This document shows, one piece after another, positions 10,389 to 22,196 of a DNA stretch of 64,000 nucleotides (position 1 is its first letter; each line of letters starts with the position of its first letter). The DNA lies in the NCBI GenBank assembly GCA_016648135.1, contig JADDOH010010888.1:1-64000 (forward strand), read 5' to 3'. The translations under genes and the position numbers were made by a program. The stretch is from Agrypnia vestita. Its lineage: Eukaryota; Arthropoda; Insecta; Trichoptera; Phryganeidae. The notes under the pieces are model-generated. The model was not told the origin of the DNA. It worked only from the letters and a program-made list of their open reading frames with translations, and made no database searches.

Positions 10389-10649
10389 CTAAAGTGTTGG
10401 TTTATTTTTTTCTTTAATTGTTGTATGTAAGTCATCGATTTTCTTAATATCTGTAGGTAGGTTATTGAAGTTTTTTATGCCCAAGTATATGTAGTTTTGT
10501 TGACACAGTTTGGTATTATATTTTGGGATTTTAAAATTATTTTTGAATCTTAATGATGAGTTTCTTTCAAATTTAGCAGTTATGTTTTCTTTAATTAGTT
10601 GTATAATTGACGTTTTTTGTAAACATTCTCTAATTTTATTTATTACTTT
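10389..10649 (-). pseudogene. non-LTR reverse transcriptase, C-terminal 86 codons
   Basis: An open minus-strand frame with no ATG ends at TAG 10391-10389. It contains IPKYNTKLCQQNYIYLGIK and FNNLPTDIKKI, matching the conserved C-terminal end (YNxLP-DIKKI) of CR1/L2/Jockey-like reverse transcriptases. It is a 5'-truncated copy; the AT-rich DNA at 10080-10388 would be its 3' untranslated region. Confidence 0.75.
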
Positions 10650-10831
10650 CTAAGTATAGATATAAGAAAAAGATTTAATTTAAAATACTTATTTGATACA
10701 TATTATAAATGTTAAAAGATGTAAGTAAAATCAGCACATTTAAAAGTAGGTACCTACCTACATATACTTTATTCCTTTCATATTATTTTAAATTTAAGAA
10801 AACTAACCAATAAAAAACCAAGTTTTTATTA

Positions 10832-10919
10832 TACTCCCTTTCTCATTTACTAGTGGAAACAGGTTTGGCGCTTAATCTACGCATTGTGCTCGAGTCCGGC
10901 GACGCTACGAAAGGGAGTA
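10832..10919. mobile_element. 88-bp MITE with TACTCCCTTTC termini
   Basis: TACTCCCTTTC at the left and GAAAGGGAGTA at the right are exact inverted repeats. The flanking AAAACCAAGTTTTTATTA is also shared with the cluster at 24188-25460, so this may be the core of a larger repeat. Confidence 0.65.
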
Positions 10920-12097
10920 TAAAAAATTCGAAAAATCCAAAATGATACTATAATTATTAATCTTTTTAAACGAAAATTTGTTATATTCATACATATCGCA
11001 CTGTATTCTCGTCACGTGCGAATTGGCGTTTTTGTTGCTATCTACTCCCCTCAATATCATCCCCTAAGAAACGACCGAATTTGCGTAGAGATTTGAATGC
11101 CGTTCGCAACCCCGCAAGAAAAATTCCTGCGCGCGTCCACTCCGTGAACATAATTAAAATGACCATCGTTAGATTTCACGAATTTCACGCAAATTTCCTT
11201 AAGAACAAGCAATTAAAAAAAATTATAACACGCTTTAATAAGTTTACTTCAGAATACAAGATTAATTTTGTGGGCGAAGGAAACAACCGAATGAGTTAAT
11301 AAAATCGAGTTCTGAGTTAAGTTAGATATGTAACTAGCAAAGAAAAATTAGTTGAGTCAGAAAATGAAATAAAATGCGACTATTTGTAATTTGGTCAAAT
11401 GACATGATTAATTATTTGAATGATTTAGCAAGAAACAACTACATAAGTCAACGTTCTTGTGCCAAAAACAAAACTATCGGTGCAAAAATTAAAAAGAGAT
11501 ATTTCGTAAACAAACGAAATTTCCATATTTCGTTTTGGCTCTCCCGAAAACCTGCATTTTTGCCTTGTTCCGTTGTTTCTTTCGCCCACAAAATTTTAAT
11601 AATAAACAAATTAGAAACTTTACCGAAATTACAGAAATTTTAGCAATTGGTGACAAAAATATCGCCAAAATAGACACTCATTTGACTAAATATTTTTCTA
11701 ACAACGTTAAAATACTATGTGTTTGTAGGTGTTTTTTGCAAGGGCCGGTTGTCTGATCAGTGGTAATGGAAATAGTTAAGCATATGTAGATCCGTGCATA
11801 GATTTTCACCAATCAATCAACCCGTTTTCGTATGCTCTTTTTTAAACTATTACCAATAATGAAACAATCAGCACTAAATGAAAGATTAATATTAATTATA
11901 TATCTCAAAATATCAAACAATGCAACATGTTGCATTGTCATAGGAAATACACAAATGCTGTTTTTTTTCAGTTCAAAAAAGTTTCAGAGCTTGAACTAGT
12001 CGGTAATTCTTCAATAACTAACTAATATAATAGTAACTTTGTGATAACATTGTTTATATTAATAAAAAGAAAACATTTTGCATAAAACCAGTTATTA

Positions 12098-12145
12098 TTG
12101 AATTGACAGCATGTTTCGGTACCAATGCTTCCTTCATCAGAATAC
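12098..12145 (-). other. retroelement 3' end with CTGATGA...GAAAC motif
   Basis: On the minus strand CTGATGA, one base, an imperfect stem (GG..CC) and GAAACATG precede an AT-rich tail. The same arrangement is at 15545-15585 (minus) and 21970-21998 (plus). It resembles part of a hammerhead core, but a GUC/NUH site is not in place. Probably decayed ends of Penelope-like elements. Confidence 0.3.
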
Positions 12146-12251
12146 AACGTATACTAAAGCAGTAAGTACCCACCTATAGACATTAACGAAAACAAATAAT
12201 ACATATATGGAATTTAAATAACTAATTAAGAACTGAAGTAGAAACCAATTT

Positions 12252-12425
12252 AGAGTGGCTTGTTAGTCTTGCGGTTAGGACTCTCGCCTCGTGATCCAAA
12301 GGTCGCAGGTTCGAATCTCACTCCAGACCAGCAAATTACTCATATTTTCACAGCACAAGCGTTTTAGCTTAGTCTAAACATAGTAAGAATATTGATGTGA
12401 CACGTATTCCGTGTGCGCATCCCTA
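12252..12425 (+). repeat. tRNA-derived SINE, family B
   Basis: It has a tRNA-like head with B-box GGTTCGAATCTC (about 12308-12319) and a body containing AGTAAGAATATTGATGTGAC. It ends ACACGTATTCCGTGTG. Other copies: 17838-17992 (minus), 37650-37818 (minus) and a tail at 60310-60355. Confidence 0.75.
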
Positions 12426-12789
12426 TTTAAAAAAAAAGAAGCTATTTGCAAAAATGATTAGGTTATTTACCTATAACAAGTATCTATCTAAAATTTCCAA
12501 TTTATGTAACAATTAATCAATCATACACACAACATAGGATTACCTACAGTAAGAAATTATAAAAATTGTAGTTACCTTTTAAATTTTTTTTTAATTAGTT
12601 ATTCAACTCCCGAACATTTATTTTTGTTAATGTCTGTAGGTAGGTACTTCAAAATTATTTTTTTAGTATACTATATCCTGTTGGAGAGAACATCGCGTCC
12701 AAAAAAATTGATAATTCAATAAATATATTCTTTTTATTAAAACAAACAGCGCCTACTTATTTGATAAATAAAAAAATATATATAATTTT

Positions 12790-13130
12790 TCGTATCCCGG
12801 CGATACCGCGCGTGGCATACGTACCATTGCGCTTAATTCCACAGGGACGGCAGAGAGGATACAACGCCGCTCATCCTCGGTCTGCTTTCACACTCGCGCG
12901 CTCGGCGGGCCGCCGAGGTACTGGCGGGACTGACATGCCCGCGCGGCCGCCGCGCCCGGCCCGCCCCGCGCGCTCATTGGCCGGCGCCGCCGAGCCGCCG
13001 CCCCATTGGTGGTGATTAGCGTCGTGTGACGCTTTCCGTAATGACGCCCTTAATTGCACCCCGAGCCCGCGTGGGACGACTTCCACCATTAGCGGCCGCA
13101 ACGGGTCTAGCTGGGCCGGTGGCCGATTAT
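12790..13130. promoter_or_regulatory. CpG-rich island, possible promoter
   Basis: About 340 bp of GC-rich DNA dense in CpG, sitting in AT-rich surroundings. It has two ATTGG boxes (reverse CCAAT) at about 12975 and 13003 and runs such as GCGCGGCCGCCGCGCCCGGC. No recognised coding frame; frames open on both strands look compositional. It could be the promoter of a gene whose exons I cannot see, or a captured fragment. Confidence 0.35.
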
Positions 13131-13227
13131 AAGCTTTTTTAATAAATACTAACCTAACATAACTTAATCCTCCGCTAAGGTAAAGATGAAGGTAAAACAT
13201 AATTAAACACTTATTAATTTAAATATA

Positions 13228-13734
13228 CAGGGTTATTTGTAAAACATTAATAACCTCGCAGGACTATACTCCTGCCTCGATTATGAGTCGAAAATGTTCA
13301 AGCTATTGTGACCGAATATCAATAGTTAAGGAGATATGTTACGTCAAAGTTTGCATTTTTTTCAATATTTCTGACTTATTTTTTGTAAAACGTTGGACTA
13401 TCGCTACAGTAACTCATATCGATTCGAAAAATTTATTCGTTTCAATACAACATAAATAAAATGATAAAAACCCTGAATAAATTCCAATTGGAATGTTTTC
13501 CAATTGGAATTCGAATGTTTTTATTTGACTTGTATTAAAGGGAATGAATTTTTCATTTTCGATATAAGTTACTGTAATGATAGTCCAACGTTTTACAAAA
13601 AATAAGTCAGAAATATTGAAAAAAAAATGCAAACTTTGATGTTGCATAGGTCATAATAGCTTGAACATTTTCGATTCATAATCAAGGCAGGAATATAGTC
13701 CTGCGAGATTATTAATGTTTTACAAATAACCCAG
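13228..13734. mobile_element. foldback MITE family B, complete copy
   Basis: It starts CAGGGTTATTTGTAAAACA and ends with the near-complement AAATAACCCAG, flanked by TA on each side. The arms are about 230 bp and meet around CCAATTGGAATG. Other copies are at 22197-22705 and 22760-23264, with halves at 1850-1928 and 44372-44448. It is noncoding. Confidence 0.85.
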
Positions 13735-13764
13735 TATAATATTAATTAATCAAACATACTTTGG

Positions 13765-13945
13765 CGGCCCTTGTAGCCCAGCGGGCATGGCACAGACTTC
13801 CCACACCGAGGGTTTTCCGGGTTCGATTCCCGGTGAGGTCACAATTAATCTTCGTGACTCACTCGAACCTGGTGTTTTGTGAAATATTTCGCTTCTGTAA
13901 TTGGACCTGTTGGCCTTTTGAAGCGTAAAGTAAAATAATAATAAT
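13765..13945 (+). repeat. tRNA-derived SINE, family A, best copy
   Basis: The tRNA-like head ends with a good B-box (GGGTTCGATTCCC). The tail contains GTTGGCCTTTTGAAGCGTAA followed by (AAT)n. The complete-looking structure makes it the reference for copies at 4371, 33650, 34013 and 52432. Confidence 0.8.
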
Positions 13946-14544
13946 TTCGCTGTCTGTCCATCCGTCTGTCCCCGTAATTTCGTGTAACGTCCGAATTCGT
14001 CAATAATTTCTTTCGAATTCAAGACTCAAAAACCAAAAAAACGGCGGAGATGAGGCTTCAACCCCGAGCCACCGAACCGGCCGATTAACGCATGTGGCTA
14101 CGGCCGCCTCTCCATAGACCGCCAAAATATATACCACCTAGAGCTTAGCAAAGGCGCGAACCAATGTTCCATCATTTTTGACGGGTTACAGCTAGCTATT
14201 ACGATATTTATATTCAAAAGTAGGAGATATTTAAAGGAAAAAAATAATTTCGTTGTATAAAAGAACACATTTATTATGCAGAAAACGTATGAAAATATCA
14301 GCGGTAATATTTCGACCAGACCTTAGCCATTCTTTTCTCACATATCTCGATAGATGAACCTCTATATTCAGCAAATAAAACATCTTTGCATCAACAAGAG
14401 CAAAACCCTCGATGCCATACTTGTACAAAATTACAAACCTTCGTATCTTTGACGAATATGGCGATAACTGCATAGAATAGAATAGAGTCGGCTGACTTGT
14501 TGGACCCGTTACGTCAGTTTAAGAAAGGAAGAGAGAAAGGACAG

Positions 14545-14745
14545 AGAGCTTCTGCCGGTCCATGCCTACCAGGCCGGTTGCGAAGGGTTGAAGATGTAAC
14601 GTATCTCGAGACCTTGAAAGAATAAAAGAGGTGTCGGAAGACGATATAGCTGCTATGGAAGAAATGGCCACAAAAAGCAAACTACAGAGAAAGATGGAAG
14701 GATATGGAAGAGGCCTATGTCCAGCAGTGGAGAGAAGAAAGATAT
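14545..14745 (+). pseudogene. non-LTR reverse transcriptase, C-terminal remnant
   Basis: Plus-strand translation around 14690 gives RWKDMEEAYVQQWREE, the familiar end of an insect endonuclease/reverse transcriptase ('DR..WR.MEEAYVQQW'). Upstream codons are broken. Confidence 0.55.
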
Positions 14746-15239
14746 TGTTATTGTGTTGAGAATACAACGAGAAAATACTGTATGTCTCGCTAGCGCGCAT
14801 TTACAGCTAGCGTAAAAAAACATAGAAGAATAGTTGTTTTATTGATAAAAACGATGGTTTAAACCAAGTTGATGCAACCGACTAACTTAATAGTAGAAAA
14901 AAATTAATAGCCTCGATTGCTTATATTAAAATTTTTATTTTTTGAAATATAATTTTAAAGACCTATGAAAATAACATTTACATATAACTTTTAGGAAAAT
15001 GAAAATAAATACAGTTCTACCTACAGGTACGTTTGTGTGTCTCAGTGTTAGGGTTTCTCTATTCCCGGACTTTTTTCACTCCCGGAACTCGATTCACAGC
15101 TCTGGATCGTTCCCAGAATACCGGGAACGATCTTAATAACGATTTTAATATTAAAAAAAATAATTTAAAGAACTGATATGGATGAAATATATCGTGTGCA
15201 CAACGTATATTGTACATATTTATAATCAACGTATTATAC

Positions 15240-15460
15240 AGAGTGTCTCATAGCTAGTAGAAAAAAGTTTGCAGGTGGATTCCTGCCTTGTTAAAGAATT
15301 GAAAATGTCCTAGCAACCATTACCTAATATCAATATTTATGGAGATATGCATGTTTCCTCAAATCAAAGTTTCCTTTTTTTCAATATATCTGACTTATTT
15401 TTTGCAAAAAGTTGAACTATCATTACAACTGTTCGAAGAATATTTTTTCCTCTGCATGAA
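15240..15460. repeat. foldback MITE family C, one arm
   Basis: It starts ACAGAGTGTCTCATAGCTAG and continues into sequence related to family B (GGAGATATGCATGTTTC). Half copies in the opposite sense are at 35930-36010 and 53795-53945, and a start at 52674-52710. Confidence 0.55.
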
Positions 15461-15479
15461 GGCTTGAACTTTGTGGTGA

Positions 15480-15860
15480 CATTATTATTAAAATAAAACA
15501 CAAATTACATTGTTTTTACCACTTTATTGGATTAAACAATCTACATGTTTCGAGAACAATGTTATCTTCTTCAGGATTATTGGTGTACTGAAAATTGAAA
15601 AAGGTTAAACCTTACAAATGTGTTACGGTGAAGGGATGGGTGAGGGGAGGGGGATCAGAGGTGTTAATTATTAAGGGTCATCTGGAGAAGATGTAATGTT
15701 AAGTGGAAAAATATTAAATATTGGGTTATGCAAAAGTTTTGTCTGTGTATTTATTATATTTAAATTAATATTAACATTTTTCCTAATTTCAAGTATTCCT
15801 AGATTATTACAGTAACATATGTCGATTATGAAAAAGTCATTCGCTTTAATACAAGTCAAA
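15480..15860 (-). repeat. 3' end of a Penelope-like or related retroelement
   Basis: On the minus strand an open stretch (15859-15671) is followed by CTGAAGA, a short stem, GAAACATG and AATAAA near 15525. The layout resembles the 3' end of arthropod Penelope-like elements. The protein part is too degraded to classify. Confidence 0.3.
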
Positions 15861-16681
15861 TGAAATTATAAAATCCTAGCAAAAATTTATAATAGAATTT
15901 TTTGACAGGTTGTTTTGTTACAGCCTCGAGAAGAGCGATCTCTTCATCATCAGATATAATTTAACAACACCCAATGATGAGAGGGATCGCTCATCATGAA
16001 ACTATAGTAGTGACTTTCGTTTCGTACGTATCGAGATTAACGCTGAAGCGAAGCCGAAGCTTAGAATTTTATTATCTATTAAAAAAATGGAGAAATTCAT
16101 CCTCTCGATAAAATGAAAAATCTTAAAACAAATATTGAAAGTCGACATTTCCACCCCAAGTCGTCAAATATGTAAATAGTAAGTGATCTAATGGGGGTAT
16201 CCTCGCACGAGGAGACAGGAGACCTGCTCACGCCAGCCTAATGGGTCGTCAGGGCCGGCGGGAGAATTTCTTTAACTGCCAAGTGACGGAAACCCAGAAA
16301 TTTGACAGCTCAACCATTTTATTGTCATATTACATACAGTTGTATTACATTTTTTTCTAGTTTATTAAAACTATAAAATGCATAACTTGTGCTTGAAGAG
16401 GGAGAGAGATAAGTCATCTAAAACCGTAGGTACCTACAAATATTTATTACAACGAGTTAGACAAACATAAGTCATTATTTAAATTTACCCAATTGACGAA
16501 CGGTACATCATTGTATCTCGCTTTAAAGCGACTTGAATGTTAAATAATGTATTATATATCTAATATTTCTAAACGTTAATTAATATCTACATTTATTTTT
16601 AAATAATCTGGACTCCTTAATTATATAAATAGAATTACATATAATTATTTTAAATATTGTCCAAAACCAAGCATCACAAAG

Positions 16682-16903
16682 TTGTTATATTATATCTTCA
16701 TCCCTAATGTCCCAAAACACTTTAATATACGATTTTTTCTTTCTGAAAGCTACTCGTATTTCATATTTTCTTCTTGTGCAGTGGCAGGGGCGTGCAGTGA
16801 GAACAAGAAGCATGACTTTTTATTTAAAGATATTTTTGGAGAAAAAAAATCGAAATTAAATATTGATCTGGCAGAATATTATGAAATATTAAAACCTGAA
16901 TAA
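16682..16903 (+). other. 73-codon open frame, not recognised
   Basis: It contains a hydrophobic start and a charged end (FGEKKSKLNIDLAEYYEIL). No family recognised. A CAG acceptor-like site (CTTCTTGTGCAG) lies inside it. It may be a stranded exon or chance. Confidence 0.15.
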
Positions 16904-16999
16904 TTTTTTGATTAACGTAACAGAATTACTAGATGTAAATCTTATTTCAGTTTTTTTTTTCAAAATATATGCTCAGGGAAAATTCAAGGTATTTTGTCC

Positions 17000-17140
17000 A
17001 TCATAATTTTATATGCAAATTGTTCATTGAATGTAATTATTTATAAACTTTCTAGCATCATTTTGATTCTTGTGTATCGATTTACTTTTAGCACGATTCT
17101 TAATGCTTTATTTTGCAGTATTGTTAATTTTTCAGTTCTT
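17000..17140 (-). pseudogene. non-LTR reverse transcriptase fragment
   Basis: Minus-strand frame gives LTILQNKALRIVLKVNRYTR (about 17127-17065), matching the 'LQN-A-R-IL--NRYT' block of non-LTR reverse transcriptases. After a frameshift FAYKIMMDKIP continues. Truncated on both sides, next to a GC-rich block. Confidence 0.6.
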
Positions 17141-17149
17141 CTTCGAGTT

Positions 17150-17410
17150 GACGTGGGGGGGTTTTTATCCAGAGGGCACATTTCGCCCTTTGCGACTGGC
17201 CGCTGGGCGGTCTGCCGCCCGCTGCGGGCCTGCGCCGCCACGCGGCGGTTCCCGCGCCCGATCAAGTGGTCGCCCGACACGACGGGAGGAGGGGATGGTC
17301 ACTGTTTGCTTGGTTACACCCTGGTTACCCCGGGTCACGGCCAGGGCCGGACGGCCCCGCCAGCAGCGCCCACCGGACCGCGACAGCCGCCAGAAAGTGT
17401 CAAATCAGAA
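17150..17410. other. GC-rich block
   Basis: About 260 bp of GC-rich sequence (GGCCGCTGGGCGGTCTGCCG and similar) abutting the reverse transcriptase fragment. Three frames are open, as expected from composition. I see no recognisable product. Confidence 0.4.
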
Positions 17411-17837
17411 AATTAAAACTATTTTTTTGGCAAGTCGATTATGAAAGGCAGTTAATTTGGTTTTAGGTAGGTTTTGAAACTCAAGTTGATTTTTTAATAG
17501 CAATAACTTCAAATTGGCACATGTTATGATAGTAAACTAATATTATAAAAGAAGGATTGAGCTTAGAGAATATATTGAAATTCAGATCTAAAAAAAAACT
17601 AAAAAGGTCGTTGGGTAGGTTTTGATACGCAGCTACTCATGTCTCAGACAGCAGTAGAAAATCCTTGCAGAGTGTAATTCCCGCTGACCATAAACTAAAT
17701 TCGAAATACTCGCTTGCGCCGAGGACTGTCGCGTGCCACGTGATGCGTTTCGTTGACTTTTGAATCCACTCACTAGGGTGGTGTTATTTTAAATATAAAA
17801 CCTCAAAAAATACTGTATATATTTAAAAAAAATACAT

Positions 17838-17992
17838 GTCGCATCAGTATTCTTACTATCTTCAAACTAATCTTAACGCTTGTGCTTGAAAATAGGACTA
17901 ACCAGCTGGTATCCTGGAAGGGGCTCGAACCATCGACCGCTGGATCTCTAGGCGAGAATCATAACCTAAACTAAACTAACAGGCTACTCCAT
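17838..17992 (-). repeat. tRNA-derived SINE, family B
   Basis: Reverse copy of the element at 12252-12425. The B-box region reads GGGGCTCGAACCATCGACC on the plus strand. Confidence 0.65.
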
Positions 17993-17999
17993 ATTATAT

Positions 18000-19080
18000 T
18001 CTAATTTGTTAGACATAAAAATTATTAACGAACGTATGTAATGAAAAGGCACACCATAACGCATAGTGTGCAACTTTCAAACGGACTGAACAATCATGTC
18101 GATGTACTTAACTACAGCATTAAAAGCACAATAGAGAAGATTGCTTCAATATAAGATACAAGAAAGGAGCGATCCGTCACGTGTACCTAATTCTCCTGAT
18201 AGTACTTAAATGTCATACTTTGACTATCGATCACGGTCATAAACGACCCGTTGATGAGGGTATCTTAAAATTAAAAATTATTTTCAATTTTCTAATTGTA
18301 CTCATTCTGTCAAAGTTCTAATTGTGTCAAAAAATAGAAATGTTAATTTACTATTTGGGTAAAAGTACCGACAGAACAAAAAATCAAGTGATACTGACTG
18401 TTAACGCACATACAGCACTTTAGTTTAACCTAACCTAACCTAACCTAACCTTATATGTATTTTGTGTTATAATTCACGAAAGGTTACAAGCAATATTTTC
18501 TTCCATTGATTTTGAAAATTTGTGAAAAAGTATCAAAAACGCAGAATGCGGTAATAACGTCGCCATTGCCAATTTTAAAAAATATCCAAATCGTATGAAA
18601 ATACGAGTGTATTAATGAACCAAGTTTTACAACAGGAAGCGTAGCCTATACATTTATAGGAAACATGATTTTGGAAGGGATAGGTACATAAAATCTAGAA
18701 TTCAGTACTTTTTAAATTAGTTATTCTTGGTGACTGCATTCAAAACATTTTTTAATTTTTTGGGATGTTGCTGCCTTTGCTTTTATACCCCACAAATTGT
18801 ATGTTATATAACACGAAATCGTATGAAAAGCAGCAGGCAATGGGCCGATAGCCAATTCGCACCAAAGACCGCGCAACGGTCACCGTCGGTCGCGTAGCTG
18901 TCAGTACAGCCGCTTAGCAGTTAGCTTAATTGCTAGTATTCAATGATATCGTCATCAGTATCAATTTATGAATTTATTTAAAGATCTTTCATAAAATAAA
19001 TTAAAACATTTTGATATATTATAGTCATTACGCCGCGACACGGAAGATGGGATGAAATTCTGAATAATAATGGAGAATAT
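18000..19080. other. AT-rich sequence without a recognised gene
   Basis: Apart from the telomere-type tract at 18427-18450 I see no feature. Confidence 0.5.
18427..18450 (-). repeat. interstitial telomere-type tract (CCTAA)n
   Basis: Five tandem AACCT units, the complement of the insect telomere repeat TTAGG. It may mark a healed break or be the tail of a telomere-targeting retroelement. Confidence 0.75.
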
Positions 19081-19084
19081 GTGG

Positions 19085-19511
19085 GTGAGGGCAGATTTTT
19101 GTTTCTCTTTTATTTTTTGTTTTTTTTGAGCTTTATTTTATTTAAGGGGTCACCACCAATATTTAAATACTGGGGTATCTAAATATTGGAATATATATAT
19201 ATAATTCGGGAAGCAGAGAATAAAAAGATGAATTTGGAATATACTTACAAGATTTATTTAATTTTGAATGCACAGATTTTTAACAATACTTTTTAATAAA
19301 AACTTAAGACTAGTTATAAAACACTGGATGAACGGAGTCTACGAGGAGAGTGTTAAAAATCGCGTTTCTCCCTCTATTTATAGACATTTGCGAATGCTTC
19401 CAGAATATTCTCCCAAAAAAAGGTATAGGGCTGTGCTGTCTGCGGCTTCCGACATGATCGATATCTTTCGATGAGAATATCGAAAAATATCGATCCAAGC
19501 CTCAGACTACA
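19085..19511 (-). mobile_element. LTR plus leader fragment of an LTR retrotransposon
   Basis: Reverse-oriented copy of the segment at 3087-3590. It ends CTCAGACTACA (LTR start) and includes GGGGTCACCACCAATATTT (primer-site side). The 68-codon frame inside it is noncoding LTR. Confidence 0.5.
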
Positions 19512-20176
19512 AATACGTCACTGATTCGTGTGTTACAATTTTTATTTAAAAAGTTAATTTTATAATAAATAATTGAGCGAAACCGCAAAGACTTGTTAGA
19601 TAAATCAATAGAATGAACTGAAACCTTGTCATCTTTTGAAGCACTGTGTAATTTATTATAATGCTACGAAATAATAATATTGTATTAGCCCGGGAGCCCG
19701 CTCCGGCACTGCCCAGCCTGGGGAGCGTGACACCGGTTACAGGTGCCACTGATCATCACCCAGGGCCAGACTGGGCGGTATTAATCTATTTATAACATAT
19801 TTAAAAAAACCTTTTCACTATACCACTACACAACTTTAAAAAGACTTTAGTGCTCCGACAGTTGTTACTGAAATTTATAAAAGAAAATCTCCTTAGCATA
19901 TGTATAAAGATTACTTCATCCACGATATCCTCTCTTCAGATTGCATTCAAGAAGTTAAAAATAATATAAGCATACCATTGTTAAAAACCACAAAAACCCA
20001 GCTGCACTATACATACATATATAGAAATTAAGTAATATAATGAAATTGTTTCTCAAATCAAGCTATAACCATTAAATTCATTTTGTAAATTAAAAAAAAT
20101 CTAAATAATTATCAAGTGACATCGCATTTTTATTATTTTGAATCGAAATAATTTGTAATTCATACTGGCTTGAAAT

Positions 20177-20430
20177 TAGTGATGGGTCCGCTCTGTACCA
20201 ACTACTACAATGTAGCACTACATTACATTGAAGCGTACACTTCACACCCTTTGGAGTGTAGTGCACACTACAAACTACACACACTTCAAAGTTATTGAAA
20301 GTACATACTTCAAATAGTACACTTCATTTTAAAGTGAACACTACAAAGTACACACACTTCAAGGTTATTGAAAGTATGAGTAGTTACATACTTCAAATAA
20401 TAGTACATGTTTATGTGAAATTTTTGGAAA
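20177..20430 (+). mobile_element. hAT-like MITE, family A, truncated
   Basis: It starts TAGTGATGGGTCCGCTCTGT, the terminus seen reversed at 81-100 and 32610-32630. Homology to the complete copy fades after TATGTGAAATTTTTGG (about 20426), and no matching 8-bp duplication of the left flank (cttgaaat) was found. Confidence 0.7.
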
Positions 20431-20519
20431 TCGAAACAAACACGAATGTAACAAAATTAACGTAACTTGTGATTTACGTTTTGTGTTCACTGGGTTTACA
20501 TCTTTGGCTTAGTACCTAC

Positions 20520-20735
20520 TTAAACACCAAATAACGCTTCCCGAGTATCTAAATCACTTCGAAAGCCTAACTGTATCACGCCGATCTTTTCTTCTACTTT
20601 GCGATATATGCATTCATGTATTATTCGCAAAAATATCTTTAATAAGTGGCTCATCAAACTGATTGTGCGGTGGTCACTGCATTTTCTTGCCTTCTTTTTT
20701 AAGACACTTACAGAACACTGAGTAGAAAACGCATT
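20520..20735 (-). pseudogene. non-LTR reverse transcriptase, N-terminal fragment
   Basis: The minus frame carries CSDHRTISLMSHLLKIFLRI and EEKIGVIQLGFRSDLDTREA. These are the conserved early motifs (HRTISL, Q-GFR-GL-TREA) of an insect non-LTR reverse transcriptase. Both ends are missing. Confidence 0.8.
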
Positions 20736-21123
20736 AAAATAACGAGCAAGCCTTGTGTAGTCGCATATGATGTGTAACATTTGACATCTCACAATAATGT
20801 GCCTTTTTTTAAACAATACAAGAACCAAACCCAATTTAAATATTGTACTTCATTCTCTTTATTGTACTTCATATCTGCGCGAGAACCGCGATTATTTTAG
20901 GTAGGTACCATACATCTACATACGCATTTTTATTTAGAAATGTGTTAGGTCAATTACATGTTTTTATTTATTTTCGTAGATGGCGGTAGTGTGCCGCCAT
21001 GCACATTGTATAAAAACTTTGAATAAATATTTAAAAATAATCTCATAAATAACATAATATTTGAGAATGTAAATCATGAAGGGTAGTAATTGTTTACATT
21101 AATGTGAAAAAAATAGTTTTGCT

Positions 21124-21567
21124 TGGCCACAATAACTTGGCGTGCGGCGACATTGGAATTAAAACCCGCCCCGCCCGCACCCGGCGGCAACCCCTCGCCC
21201 TGTCATTCAGTTCAATTTTGTATTTGCTCGGGAGCTGTGACATCTTGATTACCAATATACACTGAATTATTATGTCCAAAACATCCTAAACAGTCCGGGA
21301 TGGTGCAAGAACAATTGCCAATGAAGTATTAAAGTTTTGCGAAGCTTAATGCAAGCAAATAATGGACCGATATTACCCCCTGACAGTTTGACAGATAGAA
21401 CGGCTGCCATTACGGCTTGGTTTCTTTAATGCTACCCGACCAAATTTCCGTGCTACGACGCCGGTCACCGGACATTCTGTACATTATGTATTGTGTAATA
21501 AATTTACACCCTGGCAACTTCTGTTACGCGACAGGCCCTCCCTCGCACGCCAATTTATAGTGGTCGC
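21124..21567 (+). mobile_element. TIR element family F, copy 1
   Basis: Terminal inverted repeats of about 22 bp (core AACTTGGCGTGCG and complement). The interior matches copy 2 at 27569-28009, but the short transposase-like frame has an early stop. Confidence 0.75.
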
Positions 21568-21959
21568 ATTCTAAGGATAGTTTCGAAGATATAAGTCAAA
21601 ATATGTCAAAGTGACAACATCCATGGCTGTTAGAAGTGTGCGTCTTCACTTGCTGGACATTAATTTGTTTATAAACGTTGATTTTTTCCATAGCGCGATC
21701 ATTGGTCAAATGAAATTGCGCGCGTCTTATTTCCTGTTACGCATTTCCGTCCATTTTCACGAAATCCCTGCCACAGATTGCAGGAAAGCGAGAGGAAAGA
21801 CGTTACACATCAAAACCTATACATTATTATTACAAACTCAGGCCACTATACCAATTACAAGCGTCTTCAGGCTGCTCCTCTTTTTTCAATTGATTCAGCA
21901 ACATTGTAGAGAGACATTTTTAAATATTGATTGTATTATGTATGTATGATGTTTTGTCA

Positions 21960-22030
21960 TTTATAAAACACTCTGACGATGGAAAGGTTTTTCCGAAACA
22001 TGTAGGTGTAATTAATAAAATATAAGTAGA
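21960..22030 (+). other. retroelement 3' end with CTGACGA...GAAAC motif
   Basis: CTGACGA, one base, GGAAA/TTTCC stem, GAAACATGTAGG and AATAAA. Same arrangement as at 12098 and 15545. Hammerhead-like only in part, because no NUH site is in place. Confidence 0.3.
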
Positions 22031-22196
22031 TACATAAAAATAATACAATCAATATTTATGGATATTTGTGTATTTAGTGTATCAATGTAGTGTGATCATA
22101 TATGTAAGAATATGTAAATAAATAATTGATTTGATGTGTTCACGTTATTGTCAAGAAAATTGATGTTGTGTAGGAGTAACTTTTTGAATGATTATA

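Noticed and set aside
12098..12145. Active hammerhead at 12.1, 15.5 and 21.9 kb
   Set aside because: CTGANGA and GAAAC are there, but the triplet after GAAAC is ATG instead of an NUH site, and stem II at 12.1 kb is mismatched.
12871..13200. Coding frame in the CpG island
   Set aside because: Frames are open on both strands, as expected from GC composition, and no motif is recognisable.
17041..17444. Long plus-strand frames over the GC-rich block
   Set aside because: Overlapping frames in all phases. Only the minus-strand reverse transcriptase fragment has recognisable motifs.
19268..19474. 68-codon plus frame
   Set aside because: It lies inside the reversed LTR and is not preserved as a protein in the other copy.
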